Shown: positions 46,908-59,500 of the stretch, piece after piece
Numbering within the stretch: position 1 is the first letter of the stretch
Layout of the letters: every line of letters starts with the position of its first letter
The notes under the pieces: generated by a model
The model's database searches: none
What the model was told of the DNA's origin: nothing
What the model saw: only the letters and a program-made list of their open reading frames with translations
Position numbers and translations under genes: made by a program
Source: Emmonsiellopsis sp. PD_33
Taxonomy: Eukaryota; Ascomycota; Eurotiomycetes; Onygenales; Ajellomycetaceae
Reading direction: 5' to 3'
Length of the DNA: 64,000 bases
Assembly (NCBI GenBank): GCA_032988165.1
Contig: JANTQF010000001.1
Location: 310,001-374,000 of the forward strand

Positions 46908-49246
46908 CGTGAAGAGTGGTGTAGCAGATATAATGCGTAAAATGCAGAGTAGGCTGCTGCGTAAAGAGGGATCAATGAACTCTTAAGTAGAAATCTCTGG
47001 CTCACGGGAAAGGCTCTATAGTAGTGCCAGATAAAAACGGTGATCGAGCATGTCTAACCCGACCAAAACATCGAAATCCAGAGAGTTCTTATACTGCTCC
47101 GTTCCCGGAAAAACGGGAAAATGGAAAAGAGCCACTTCACCACTGCAGTGTTGGCTTCCCGTGAGGAGAACTTAGAATTAATTAAAATAATTAAAACAGT
47201 AATATATACTACCCGAGCATATAATGGATTGCATCAGAGTCGAATGCAAGGGGTCAAAGGTTGGTCATCTGAATATGGTCAGAAGGGGAAATGTTGGAGA
47301 AAATCGCTCGCTCCAATTCCATGACTTTGACGAACAATTTTCCAGGGTTTCTGATATTCCTCCGTAATCATGAGGAGTAGCTTCCTTGAAGTAGTGAATC
47401 CCTTCTACCCGAGATCCCGTCAGGTTTGCTCTATATCACCTACACTTTTTGTTTGATATGTTATAAGCAGTTCAATGTGTAAAAGGTCTTTTATAGAACG
47501 AGTTACCGTTGTAAAGGTACCCAACACCCCAACTGGGTTCCGGCATCGCATGTCATTAGGGTTTGTTTTGCTGCAGATATAGAGGGTTTCTCGCACCACG
47601 GGTAAAAGGGTGAACGATTGCCCCTCTCCTTTGCGTCTCTGCTCTTGGCCCTGGATTTTTCAACAAGTGGCCCACAGCAATATGGCGGAAACATCAACCC
47701 ATCCCCTCAGACATCACTACCCAGGATCGTTTCTTGACATGAACCTTGGGGCATAGGTCTCAGAGCGAAAGCCACAATCCTTGCGAAGGAGATCTACCTG
47801 CACACATGGGGGGTTAGGAATGAAGCCTCAATACCAATGCAGACCACACTCTATTTGCTTAATTATGTAATTTTCCTGGAGTTTCAGAAATACTCCGCCA
47901 ATATCTCTGCCGCGAGGAACGCGAATATTTTACAACCCCCAGGCAAATATCCTCCCATGACGAAATGGACGTCTTCGGATGCGGAATGAGAAGCCATATT
48001 CCCCGTCTCAAGATGAGTCCTGCAGGCATGGTGCATTTCCTGCAAAATCAGGGCAGGAAGTGCTGGCCAGCGAGCCGCTTTATATCTGAGGCGGCATTTC
48101 GTCAGCAGCTGCAAGTAGGCCGAACCTTTCAGGCCCCAGAAGGATATTTGGTTTCCGGTGAGGTAAATGACCATTATAAAGCAAGCCATCCGGTAGGTGA
48201 CTTTTTATACCAGGCGATGAGAGAGAGTCGTCCAGTTGTGAGCAAACCTGAGTGCATTCAGGCGATGACTTGACACAGAAAGGGAGTGGGGAATCAATTG
48301 GAAATTAATGAATTCGCAGCCTAAAGAGAGATGATGGCATCATTTCATCAGCCGGGTTCGCGATAGTCATCTTACTGGCGCGAGAAGGGGCAGATTTGCT
48401 GCCCATATCCCCCTGCAAGGAAGGCCGGGGCGAAAGTGTATGGCTGCCATACAAAAGCAGTAATCTGGGATATCTGGGGGGGGAGGGTTCAGATTCTTCC
48501 GGCCCATAAGCCTGAGGGGAGCAATGGCATGGCAAAGACTGGGGGCATGCGTGGCGAGGATATAGAAACATCTTCACAGGCATCCAGGGTGGTTTACATG
48601 ACACGCAGGAGGTCGATCATTGGGGGCATCAGCAATGGGAACGAGGGAGCGAAGGGGATGCGGGGAGGAAGAGGAGTAGATGAGAGGAGAGGGGTATGCT
48701 CGAGACAAACAATAGCTGGCGGTTCTCATTGTTGTTGCCAGCCAGTGGTGGAGGCGATTGATACTTTGATATTGACGATGGATGCATGTCGTTGCGATTA
48801 GGTCTGGTGGGGAGCGTGTTTCTTGGCGCCAAGTCCTCGGCTCCAAGGTTTCGCCGCCACCCGGAGCCCTAACCTCGGAATTATCACGTCCTTTACCCCT
48901 TTTTGTCCCCGCCTTCAGGACGACCAGTGCACCACTTGTTGACAGGATAATTGCATCACAGCCTACGGGGTAGAATTCACATTACTATGCTGTCCCTGTC
49001 TATGTGATCCATTTGCTTTTTATGCCTCTCGAGATGTGATTGGCCCATCTCGTATTCCCACTAGTAGTTAGTTACACCAGCTAACGAGTGAGCTGGCTTT
49101 GCGGCTGAGCCTCAACTTGAAGACCACCCATCATTTAACCAGTTAAGCATCGTCATATTCTTTCTTCCTTTTTTTCGCATCATCGCAGAGGACACGGACC
49201 AGGAGAACTTGCATTGTCCCAATTCCCCCGCTTCATATCCGCTCCA
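46908..49246. other. Intergenic region, no supported gene
   Basis: 2.3 kb between divergent genes. The first 200 bp is the glycine-rich gene's upstream region. Overlapping frames at 47,884-48,300 and 48,305-48,850 exist on both strands (up to 121 codons), but none has a recognisable domain, a consistent intron model or a clear start. A short, rapidly evolving gene cannot be excluded around 47,965-48,273 (+), which has a 102-codon frame. Confidence 0.45.
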
Positions 49247-50449
49247 ATGGCGGTTATTATCGACTTGACGGACCTTCGGATCTCCCCAAGAAGAATCGAA
49301 TCCCCATTCTTGCGATTGCCCGCAGAAATCCGGAATCAAATCTATAGCTATCTTCTGGTTTCGCCTGATAAACTGTCCAGGCGTCACGGCGCCTTTTGCC
49401 AGTATGCCGGTCGTGATTCGTCTCCTGAGCCGCCTCCGTTCTCTTCCTCCTCCAGTTGTCCATGTAGTCGCCGCCAATGCTTCGGGCTCTTACTCGCCAA
49501 TCGCCAAATTTACTCCGAGACTATCATCGTCTTCTTGAGCGACAACATGCATTATTTTGATTCGGCTGCCACGTTCTCTGACGATATTGGTAATCGCATA
49601 TCTGACCATTCCCGGCAGTATATACGTCATGTCGGTATCGTTAGTACAAGTGGTTCGCTCTATCCCAATCTTTCTTACGAGTTCACTCCGAAATATTATA
49701 TGACCAGAACTATGTGGGATAGCATCCTACAGTGTCGACACTTGGAAACCCTCGAAATTGAAGCGGAGCACCTTGAACGATTTCACGCTCAATACTTTAA
49801 CATCCCCATGACATTGCCTCGGCTCCGGTCTCTCATGCTTGTCCATCTCCAGCTGTACGGCCGTGTGGATTATGTCAATACTATATACGTCAAGATCGCT
49901 GAGAGAATTCCTCTTGGACTGGATAATTCTGACTTTAAATCTGCAATCGAAAGTTTCCGACGCTTGTGTGGTTCTGTGTACACCGTTGTCACCCGAGAAT
50001 TTATTCAAGGTCCATCGAGAACCCTTCCTCCACATCTAAGGGACAACTCTTACAAGCACACTGTCACTTTACTGGATGGAAATCTCTCAACCATTATGTT
50101 CTACGGGGTCCCAAATAGCCAAGCCACCAGAGTCCGCCATGCTAAACAACGTCAACTTGAGGATGCCCGTCGCAAAGCTTGTGGTTTGCGCAGCCTTCAA
50201 GAAGAAGAATTAAGCATACGGGTAAAGAAGGCAAAGGAAGCCAAAGAACAAGCTCTTGAGCATAGCCAGAAATTAAAAGAAAGCCAGCAAAGGCAAGAGG
50301 AGGAGAGCCAACGTGACAAAGCTATTCGCGAGCAAACTACGGCAGAGGCAAAACAAAAAGCAAACCGACGCGTCCACAGGCAGAGGAAGATTCGGAAAGC
50401 AGAAGAACTCAAGCAAGAGGAAAGAAAACGAGTACCGAAAAACACCTAA
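49247..50449 (+). CDS. LPAEIR (2EXR/DUF7730-type) protein with coiled-coil tail
   Basis: A single exon of 400 codons. The ATG at 49,247 (MAVIIDLTDLRISPRR) is chosen over an upstream TTG in the same frame. Residues 21-37, FLRLPAEIRNQIYSYLL, are the signature of a large fungal family of F-box-like proteins, and a second conserved segment LLLANRQIYSET comes about 55 residues later. The middle has leucine-rich alternation (LETLEIEAEHLERF, LPRLRSLMLVHLQLYG). From about residue 290 the chain is Lys/Arg/Glu/Gln-rich and predicted by eye to be a long coiled coil. The function of the family is not established; some members may act as ubiquitin-ligase adaptors. The gene ends 138 bp from the oppositely oriented oxidase. 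Confidence 0.82.
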   Translation: MAVIIDLTDLRISPRRIESPFLRLPAEIRNQIYSYLLVSPDKLSRRHGAFCQYAGRDSSPEPPPFSSSSSCPCSRRQCFGLLLANRQIYSETIIVFLSDNMHYFDSAATFSDDIGNRISDHSRQYIRHVGIVSTSGSLYPNLSYEFTPKYYMTRTMWDSILQCRHLETLEIEAEHLERFHAQYFNIPMTLPRLRSLMLVHLQLYGRVDYVNTIYVKIAERIPLGLDNSDFKSAIESFRRLCGSVYTVVTREFIQGPSRTLPPHLRDNSYKHTVTLLDGNLSTIMFYGVPNSQATRVRHAKQRQLEDARRKACGLRSLQEEELSIRVKKAKEAKEQALEHSQKLKESQQRQEEESQRDKAIREQTTAEAKQKANRRVHRQRKIRKAEELKQEERKRVPKNT

Positions 50450-50587
50450 GCCTTTCGTTCCGATTCTAGCAAAGATTGAATCCTATTGATATTCTCTTCC
50501 GATAAAGTTGGCCGAATGCAGATATGAATGAAGCGACTGTTCCTCTCCTTTCTCCTTGTTGAATCCGAAGTGTGCTCCTTCTAAGCC

Positions 50588-52147
50588 CTACCCAACAACA
50601 CCAGCAACAGGTGTGATGGCGTTCATCTTGCTGAAGAGAGACTGGGGGTCATATTGTGCCTTGAGATTTTCGAGTTTTGCTTTATTTCCTCCGAATATTT
50701 CGGGAACGGCGGAATCTCCAGCTATGAATGATATCGTGTCAGATAAAGATATAATATTGACTCGGGGGGCAACTTACGCTCTGCGTAGTTCAGATATTGT
50801 GGCACAGTATCCGCCGCCAAATTCCCATCCTGCATCCTGGCTTCTAGCTCTTCCCTAAACATGTTTTGTAGTTGGCGCGAATATTCCCGATGCTGCGCAT
50901 CCTTCGACGGATCCTCCCATCGGAAAAATAGCACACTGTTTAGAGTCTGGGTACTGCGATTCACCACGGCGGTGGACGAGATGGGCACCTCACAGACTTT
51001 TCGCATATCGAGAAACTCTAAAAGGATCATAGACGCTGCCAGATCCGGGTCGGTTTGTAGCTTCTTTTCGAAGTTCTCCACAACACTCCGTATAAACGCC
51101 GGCCGCAGTGGCTTAGCGAAAAAGATTCCCTTGAGTGTTTTCCGACCTCCATGGCCTGCCATGCCATTGATCACGCCATTCAACGCAGCATATGGGATCA
51201 TCGTCGTCTGATCTACGGCGGGCCCAAGCGCGAAAAGAGGTGCAAACACCTTTTTGGCCTCCTCCTCTAGCCCATTGTAAAAAGGCATGACAGATACCAT
51301 GACCCCCGGTGCCAAAGGAGGGATACCTATGCCGCAGACTGCTGCGGTATTGGCGTCGGGTTCTTCCATAAGTGAATTGAGAACTTCAATGACGGCCTCG
51401 AGCTTGTCGATGGTAAAGGAAACAACCCCAGCAAACACTTCATTGGGCTGCTCATGGGCACGGTATTGGAATTCGACCACCACCCCGAAATTATGTCCAG
51501 CGCCACGGAGAGCCCAAAATAGGTCCGAATTTTCCGTCGAAGAGGCGGTTACAATTTGACCATCCGCAAGCACAACAGTGGCTGACAGGAGATTATCCAC
51601 CACCATTCCATGTCTTCCGCTTAACCAACCGTAGCCACCCCCAAGTGTGAGCCCCCCAATTCCTGTGTGGTTCACAGTTCCCCCCACGGTTGCAAGGCCA
51701 TGTTCTGCGGCCGCGGTGTCAACGTCCGCCCACAAAGCGCCTCCTTGTGCAGTAATAATCTTCTTGTCGATATCAACAGTCACCGCTCGCATACGACTCA
51801 GATCTATCACCACACCGCCATCGCTTGAGCTAGTTCCAGATACAGAGTGTCCGCCTCCTCGAACAGCAAGATCAATATGGTGTTCCTGGACGAACTTGAC
51901 AGCAATAGAGATGTCTTCCGATGTCACGGGCAGCAGAACAACGCCCTATTTAGAAACATGTATCAGGTTCCAGTATAACTATTCCAATAGTAAGGAACCA
52001 TACCGCTTGTTTCACCGCCGCGTCTGACCAGCGAGCAATGGACTCCTCATATCCAGGGGATGATGGAGTCACCACTGTGGTATTGTGGAGGCTGGACGCT
52101 AACGTCGAAACCAGATCACTGGTTATCGGTAGCCTTGAAGAAGCCAT
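50588..52147 (-). CDS. FAD-linked oxidase, BBE / 6-hydroxynicotine oxidase type
   Basis: Exons 52,147-52,004, 51,945-50,778 and 50,721-50,588, with introns of 58 and 56 bp, give 481 residues. The FAD-binding domain shows AVRGGGHSVSG, where His81 is the usual covalent flavin attachment, and GGLTLGGGYGWLSGRHGM. The position that is Cys in bicovalent members reads as VNHTGIGG, so only one covalent link is expected. The C-terminal exon holds FGGNKAKLENLKAQYDPQSLF, matching the berberine-bridge family end. No secretion signal: MASSRLPITSDL. Such enzymes oxidise C-N or C-O bonds in alkaloid-like or secondary-metabolite substrates; the substrate is unknown. A TATA-like TATATAAAC at 52,293-52,285 on this strand precedes the start. 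Confidence 0.92.
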
Positions 52148-53132
52148 TGGGCAAAGCAAGCAAAGAATACTGCAATAAATCTCCTGCGATGTTCAAGTAC
52201 GGGGAGACGGTTTGTCTAGGGATGTAATGCGGAATCGGACAATTCTTAGCACACGAAAGTAAGAGTTGGAGGGATCGTGGCATGTTTATATACATCTGGT
52301 ATTCATTACTTCCGACGCAAAAATTCCATCCTGGTCCTCCACAACCAGCGTAGGCAGGTCATGGACCACTATTACCCCCGTGGCTCTGGGTGGAGCGGGG
52401 CACCCGAAGGATCGAGACGGATTGGTGGGCTGACGGTGAGATTTCGGGGAGTTTATTACGAGAAAGTTCCTCTCAGCTGCCTCAGCTTCGTCAGCCTGGT
52501 CTAGTTCTAACTGTATATTGTATTCATATGGGATTCTACCTATTCATGCAGTAGCCCTCAATATATATGGGGGGGTGGCGCGGACGTCTGGCCATTGTCC
52601 CATAGCGAAGAAGTCAAAAGTATATATATCAGATACCAATATGATTTGTTGTCATCAGCCATCCATAATGCAGGGAGTAGTTGCCGAGGCGTCGAGCATC
52701 CATTGCACCGCCGTCGCCACCGGCTGAACTTTAGATATTGACAATAGACAATACAGGCGGAATCAAAATATTCTCGAAATAGAGGCGGGAAAACACCCCA
52801 CTACATACATGTATCATAGTTGGAGGTTCCAACATTCTACATATTGTGGATGGGGTCATGTGACAGGGTTGGTTGTCAACCATTTGGTTCTACTGATCTC
52901 TGGGCACAGAAGATAAGTGAGGTTACTAACCTAGAGCCTACTTAAGAGTAGAAGATTCTTTAACTTCTAGTATCATCATCATTAATTCTAGTTATTTTCT
53001 GAGATGATCATCTGAATGTGTTGTATTTCTTTAATAACTACTAAAGAGATCTACAGTGAGGAAGCCTTATTACAGAAGAACCAGAGGGTTTTTAGTGAGA
53101 TTTCATTAGTAGTTGATGACCTAGCTGTTATT
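52148..53132. other. Right border of the gene island
   Basis: The first part is the oxidase's upstream region. Between about 52,740 and 52,860 CG dinucleotides vanish and the DNA becomes AT-rich again. The 75- and 69-codon plus-strand frames at 52,277-52,504 and 52,518-52,727 have no domain. Around 52,860 a TTGGTTGTCAACCA palindrome is present, of unknown meaning. Confidence 0.5.
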
Positions 53133-53407
53133 TGTGGCATCCCCAGAAAAGCCTGTGCTTTATTAGGAGTATATGAGTAGAGGAGAGAAAGATAAAGAAG
53201 GTAAGAAGTTACTAAGTAATAAATAATAAGAAGATAAATGAATAGTTTAGAAAGAGCCTCTCATTTCATAGCCTATTATAATACTTAAGGATTAGATTAG
53301 CTTAGTTAATTAGTATTACCTTGAGTTCTGAGAATTAAGAGTAAGAATAATGAGAAACTAACCCTAATAAACTCTAGTTTAATAAGTAAGTAAATACTTG
53401 CTACACA
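53133..53407 (+). repeat. Candidate 5' LTR of older Gypsy element
   Basis: The segment starts TGTGGCATCCCCAGAAAAGC and ends GCTACACA, the TG...CA form, and lies 1.5 kb ahead of gag on the same strand. I could not confirm it against a second LTR because the element's 3' end is missing. Confidence 0.4.
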
Positions 53408-54879
53408 TATAGTGTTACTTTCATAGCATGTAGTAGCTTAGTCAGCCCTGATGACCTTAATGACATATAGACATTATAGAGCCTTCATACTCTAAAGATA
53501 ATTAAGTCTTTTTCTATAAATCTTATTATACACTGTATTCTTATTATAATTAATAATATATCTTAAGTTTTAATAGGTTATCTGAAGAAATAAATTCAAT
53601 TCTTTATAGACTTCCTACTAAGAAACCTACATCTCATCTTTAATAATAGACTTTACAGGATGTCTGTGAGTCTTTCAGTTAAAACCATCTGACTAGCTCA
53701 TCACTTAACCTCATATGCAACTAATGACAGTCCTTATGTTTGCATAGTAAGTCAAGATGTTCTTCAAGTAGCTAAATACATAATCTCCACTGTGAAATAC
53801 CTAGAGGCCCTATTAAAATCAAATGCTCTGCTTACAAGTTAAATCTGAACTTACAGTGCTAGTATAGAGATAGAGAGTTAAGATACAGTAAAACTTTTAG
53901 CATATTTAATAGATTAAATGATTGATAAGGCATCTTTTCAAAGCAACATCAAATAATTCATATACAGTGTGAAATTACTACTAAAGGATTCTGACTATAC
54001 AGCTTTCATATAGTTATATATACCTCTTATACTCTCATCTGAGTCCTCTGAATCATCATAATAGCTCTTGATTTTATTCTTAACTAAATAAATAATAATA
54101 AACAAGCAAACAACAGCTTTAGAGATAGAAGACTCAATAGATAATCTAGAAGGAACTATAATAAATGTAATGATAAATATCTTATATCTTTCTAGTACTT
54201 ATCTTAAGACTATTTAAAAGTTAAATCTAGTTGCCTATTTAGGTAATCTATAACTTAGACTTCTGACATAGAATACTGAGATATTTATGACTACCTTAAA
54301 GTTAGCTTAAAATTCAAAATAAATAAACTCAGTTTCTTACTCTTTTTTTCTTCTCTCTTCTACATCTCTCTCATCTTTCTTTTCACCCTCATCTATAATA
54401 TCAAATATGAGATTTACTATTCAAAATGCTAATGATGACACTCAACTGATAGAAGTTTCATGATGTTAGAGTTCACTTTTTATTATATTATTAGCAACTA
54501 ATCAACTCTAAAATTGCCTATTTAGATAGAATAACTACTTGTCTCAGCAAAATACTTATATTTACTAGGCTGATAATTCTAATCTAGTACATTCATTAAG
54601 AAAGCATCTAGTCAGATATATCAAGTTATTGAATAGGATGACTAATAATAATACTAATATACTTACTATTAATAATGCTGTCATCTTAGCTGTATTAATA
54701 AATAGTGATGATTTATCTATTAAATAGATATGCATCATTACTCAATTAGTCTGAGAGTAGCTTTATAAGACTCTTACTGAGTTAGAAGTTAGCATGCTAT
54801 GTCAGTAAACCTCTAATGAGAGTAACTGCCAACCCCCTTCTGACTGAGATAATGAAGATATAAAAGAACTGACCTGTAG

Positions 54880-55960
54880 ATGTAGTATCAGCCTGGCACC
54901 CAGCCATCAGACTCAAAATGATTAAGAGAGCTAATACACTCTATATATATCTAATGCCTCATAGAAGGTGATAGATATTAGAATCTTCTGGCTGAATGCT
55001 ACTGGATTCAATGACATCTAGAATAAAGACTATAAAATATACTACTAAGATGTCTTCTTCTTTACTGCCTACATCAAAGTGGTAGCACAATCAAGGGATG
55101 CAATGATTATCAAATAGGACTTACTAATCTATTTTCATGATACAGCTAACATATGATAGATTTTAGAGATATTAGATGTGATCAGATATAACCTTCTAAA
55201 CCACCTAAATGAAGTAATGTAGATCTGCAAGGCACTGAAAACTTAATTTAGAATAGTATCTGATAAGTCTCTTAATAAGTTTGACAAAATGTATTATATA
55301 GTATAAGATGCCTGGAATGACTGTAGTGTTGCAGCATTTACTGCTGAATTGATCTATATGGCTAAATATTATAACTACAGTGATAATGAGGATATATTAG
55401 TTCTATATCTATAAAAGTATCTTAATCTACCTCTATACCTTATAATAGATAAATCTAACTCTAGAACAACTATAGAGAAATTCATCACTCTTTTGGTTAA
55501 GAAATAATGTAACTAGGAAAATAAGTACTATTAAAACAACTATTATGAGTATAACTAGCCCATTAAAGATGCCTATCAACTATGGAACTTCCAGAATGAA
55601 AGGAACAGCTATAGCTCATAGAAATAGCACACTTATAATGACTATCAGAATAATAGGCTCAATTAGAATAAGAAACCCCAGGATGATATTAGATCTAGTA
55701 ACTAGAATTGCTGAAATGATAACCAGTATTTCTAGAATAATAGCTACTATAATCAGAATAATCAATGCTATTAGAGTTACTAGAATATTAATTATAATAA
55801 TAATTACTAGTATTAGAATAACAATAACTTCTAATGACAGAACAACTATGAGAATACCAGCTATCAAAGGCATAATGTATGAGTAAACTGAGCTGATAGT
55901 TAATAGAAAGATAATTGACAGAAGGACTAAGATAATATGAATTAGCAGGATGATAACTAC
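54880..55960 (+). pseudogene. gag of the older Gypsy element
   Basis: The plus-strand translation gives capsid-like segments: DVFFFTAYIKVVAQSRDAMI, FDKMYYIV, DAWNDCSVAAFTAELI and TTIEKFITLLVKK. A Gln/Asn/Tyr-rich linker (NNSYYNQNNQCY type) follows. The open frames of 113 and 115 codons at 55,545-55,963 are other-frame artefacts of this linker. Many TAA and TAG codons replace Gln and Trp. Confidence 0.65.
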
Positions 55961-56014
55961 CATGAAGAGGCTGATGACTACTTAGTCTTTAATAATGAGT
56001 ATGATACTTTTAAC

Positions 56015-56080
56015 TGTCTGAACTGCAATGCAATCTTTACATCTAATAACTAGTTATATGATTATATTACTGAGCATCAT
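56015..56080 (+). pseudogene. C2H2-like finger of the older Gypsy element
   Basis: FNCLNCNAIFTSNN, a stop, then LYDYITEHH fits C-X2-C-X12-H-X3-H with the first His changed to Tyr (C-to-T). Such a finger follows gag in several fungal Gypsy families. Confidence 0.55.
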
Positions 56081-56239
56081 GCAGATAAGGATGGACTAGC
56101 TGTCTAGCATATTAATGTATTACTACTAATAATTTCATTTAAAAGGCTGTAAGTATACATAACAGATAGAATAACTTTCTAGTTTTAATATTATACTACA
56201 GTAAAGGTGTTTATTATGAAGTCTAATATGACTGATAAT

Positions 56240-58560
56240 ATATATTTAGACAGTGGATGCATTATAATGCTTATTGATTGTAACTAGCTCAAGTAATAGG
56301 ATTTAGAGGTTAAGATAATTCAATTCAAGTCTATCATAATATGAGGTATTAGTAAAGAGTTAGTTTTATTAGAGATTATGATGATCTCACTCTATATGCT
56401 AGTAACACTATCATTTAGAAAGCTCATGATTGCCTGACTCTTCATTGAAGCTCAAATTGTTGAAAATCTGTGAGTAAAGCTACTTATAGGGGTAGATAAC
56501 CTTAGACTAGAGAGTTTGGTCCTGAATTTTTTAAGTTGAAAGATCTGACTGATATAGTGTTATAATGTAGTCATTAATCTCACCTTAATTCTGAAGCTGA
56601 ACTACTAGGTAAACTAGCCTCTATATGCTATTATTAGCATTATAGTGCTATCTGGGGCAGAAGTGAGGATCTCTATTCACATCCAAGAAAAGGTAAAACT
56701 TCTAGAGGATAGAGACTATCTATTTAAACTGTCTAACCTATAGCTTACATTTCACATGCATACTATGAATCACATATTACTATTTATCTAAGTAAGAAAT
56801 GACAGTAAAAAGCCTATCCACATCTCATGCTATTTAAAGTTGGGAACCCTATAGGAGATAGAGTTCATAGATGAATTTCATGTGATAGATGAAGTGATAA
56901 TACTAGTAATCATAGAAAACCTAGCTTATAATTATCAATAGATAAAAGTCATATAGAATAGCACCAATAAAACCATACTAAATAATGATGTGATTATATA
57001 TTATGAGGATGATAAGATAAAGAAGATCTTTATAAACCTTATTAAGAAATATAATAATATTTTCACTGATCATGAGGGATTCACAGACATTCTGCAGGAG
57101 AAGTGGATGAGAGTACTACTTAAATAAGAAGTTACTCTGTCTAAAATGATGAAGATATATCTAGTAGATTTAGAGAACTATAAGTATATAGATGACACAT
57201 TCAATAAACTATATGTACAAGGAAGGATGAGCTGGGTAAGAATATATACCTACTTAGCTTATCTAGTATTTGTGGTTTGGTGGACAATATATCATAAAGG
57301 AAAGTCTATGAGAAAAAGATGAGTTATAGTGAACCTTTAAACCCTCAATAAAGCTACTGAGCCTGATGTATATCTAGCTCTACTACAAATAAATATTCTG
57401 TATGGACTGAAAGAAGTATGATATATTATAGTAGGAGATATAATAAGTTTTTTCTATTACTAGTATTCTCATCTAGATGATAGGACCAAAATGGTAGTTA
57501 TTACACATTATAGATAGAAGATCTTTAATGTTGTAATAATAGAATACATTAACTTAATATTGTACATTTAATGACAGATTAACAGGCACCTTATAGATCT
57601 TAAGAAATTCATGTGAGTTTATATTAATAACCTGGTGATGCATTTACAGACATAGAAATATCATGTTATCTACTTATGCAAGCTCTTTCAGCAACTATAA
57701 GATCTAGAGATAGTATTTAATCTAAAGAAGACCTACATTAAATTTCCCTTTATATGCCTTTTGGGCTAACATGTATTAGGACTAGGCTTATCCATTAATG
57801 AAGAGAAACTTAAGGCACTCACTAAAATAAAGTTCCCTATAAAGCTAGTATACCTTGAGAAATATATAGGATTAATCAGCTGACTATACTAGTATGTCTT
57901 ATGATATGCCTACATAGTAGACCCACTTCAGAAATAAAAGATGAAATTACTTAAAGTAGGATCAGTAATGAGTGTTAAGTACATAGCCTATACTGTAATA
58001 ATGAAGATAGATGGAATAACCACAAAATATATAGTATTTAAAGTGATATAGGAGATTTTCTGCACCTAACTCTTTCTGGTACACACTGACAGCTAGTGAG
58101 TATTATTCATTAATATAGATGTATCAATTGAATGAGAATTTAGTGTCATGATATTCTATATTAAAGATAGCTAGCTAGCATTGAAGATGGGAGACTATAT
58201 GATATCTTTACTATAAAGACTAGTTAAATTAATTTTATTTCTCAGTAAGATTCTCATTTCTGTGGAGAACCACTACTGGCCTACTAAGCTTGAGATTGCC
58301 TGCTTAATATGAGTAATCTATAAGATATAACACTTGATGGAAGCCTCAATGAAGCATACTATTATCTACACTAACTATAAACTGATATCTAGAATACTTA
58401 AAGTTATGCACCTGAAAATGATAGCAACAGACTGTTAGAATCTATAGTTAATTTAGGTAGATATATATCTATAATAATTCTACATCAAGATGATATATAA
58501 ATCTGAGTAATTATACTTTATGCTAGATGCACTGTCCTGTCTGCTCAGCAGAAGTAAGAT
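56240..58560 (+). pseudogene. Protease, reverse transcriptase and RNase H of the older Gypsy element
   Basis: The protease triad is seen as YLDSGC at about 56,246-56,260. The reverse transcriptase region includes KIYLVDLENYKYIDDTFNKL, YLVFVVW and, at 57,620-57,631, YINN where active enzymes read Y-x-D-D; both Asp are lost by G-to-A. KKTYIKFPFICLLG and LGLGLSINEEKLKAL follow. RNase H shows VENHYWPTKLEIACLI, HTIIYTNYKL and, near 58,530, LDALSCLL, the position of the usual DALSR. The element cannot be active. Confidence 0.78.
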
Positions 58561-58761
58561 AATAATGGATGTAAATAAACTGTTAGAAGAAATATAGAAT
58601 ATATATCTCACCCATGTGAGAGGAGATGATGATATCACCACTAATGATAACTATATAGAGACTCTAATTAAAATGTCTAATGATTTCTAAAGATATCTTA
58701 AGAATGAATATTCTAGGGATATCAAGCTATCTATAATGGGCACACTTCAATAAGTAGATCA

Positions 58762-58985
58762 TGTGAGCTATACACTAGAATCAAGATTGTAATCACTAGA
58801 AAAAGGAAGGAAAAAGGAAAAGAAATTACAAGATTATGTGATATAAACAGAAGGGAATTATATGAGGTTAGAGTGAATAAATGTTCATATAAAGACTCAG
58901 TTAGAGATATCTGATTGAGTAGTTAGAGATTGGGTGAAGTTCAGGCAAGCTACAGATATAAAGTATAAGGGCATAGCCCTTCACA
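58762..58985 (-). repeat. 3' LTR of a third, nested Gypsy element
   Basis: The segment begins TGTGAGC and ends CCCTTCACA on the plus strand, so its ends are inverted (TGTGA/TCACA). It is followed at 58,986-59,000 by a run that is purine-rich on the minus strand (AATAAAGGGAGATAA), as expected for a polypurine tract next to a 3' LTR. It contains an AAGGGCATAGCCCTT palindrome. Confidence 0.6.
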
Positions 58986-59099
58986 TTATCTCCCTTTATT
59001 CAGTTTCAGAGGGTGGGTAGGAGGGTTTAGAGAATTGAGCATGGTGCAGTATAGGTAGAGTCTCATTGAGTAGATATAGTTCTTTATAATAGGCAAGTA

Positions 59100-59350
59100 C
59101 AGCAGTGTCCTGCAGGGCAGAGGTCAGTTCCCATAAAGAGACCTCATATTCAAGCCACTTCACTAGGTACTAGAATCCTTATTTATAGTAGTAGTAGTTA
59201 AGGATGGCTTCAATCTCATATTCTACCTCATTATCTTTCCTGATGATGTCAGGCAGATGCCAGTCAGTAATCTCTTGCAAGAAGAATAGATTAATGGAGG
59301 CCTTGCAGAGTAGATTTATGTAAAATATATTATAAATTCTAGATGATATG
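59100..59350 (-). pseudogene. Integrase C-terminus and chromodomain of nested element
   Basis: The minus strand reads QEITDWHLPDIIRKDNEVE, continuing EYEIEAILNYYYYK, a stop, then GF, a stop, and YLVKWLEYEVSLWE. This is a complete chromodomain with two stops where Gln or Arg would stand. Its sequence differs from the chromodomain at 15.8 kb, so it is another family. Binding of H3 methyl-lysine is the usual role. Confidence 0.78.
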
Positions 59351-59500
59351 TTAAGGTAGTAGTTATGACTTTTCAGGACTTTAATAATGATGTACTTAGC
59401 ATATTAATAGTCAAGTGTGTGAGATGGGTGATTAATTATAATGTTTTAGAGATCTAGCTAAATCTTATTATCTACCTTATAGTATTCAGTAGGATTTCAG

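Larger units (their letters stand above)
53133..58761 (+). mobile_element. Old Gypsy retrotransposon, 3'-truncated by nested insertion
   Basis: Plus-strand gag, C2H2-like finger, protease, reverse transcriptase and RNase H can be followed through many stops. It is a different family from the 13.7-kb element and far more mutated. The sequence expected after RNase H (integrase) is cut off at 58,761, where another LTR begins. The missing half presumably lies beyond the window. Confidence 0.75.
58762..59500 (-). mobile_element. Nested third Gypsy element, 3' end only
   Basis: The 3' LTR, polypurine tract and chromodomain of a minus-strand element. The remaining part is displaced beyond the second copy of the 13.7-kb element, which begins at 59,501. 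It is inserted in the integrase region of the older plus-strand element. Confidence 0.65.

Noticed and set aside
48305..48850. Overlapping frames of 90-121 codons on both strands
   Set aside because: They have no start context, domain or splice model, and balanced composition gives such frames by chance.
55545..55963. Overlapping 113- and 115-codon isoleucine-rich frames on both strands
   Set aside because: These are out-of-frame readings of the Gln/Asn-rich gag linker; ATA/AAT-rich sequence stays open by chance.
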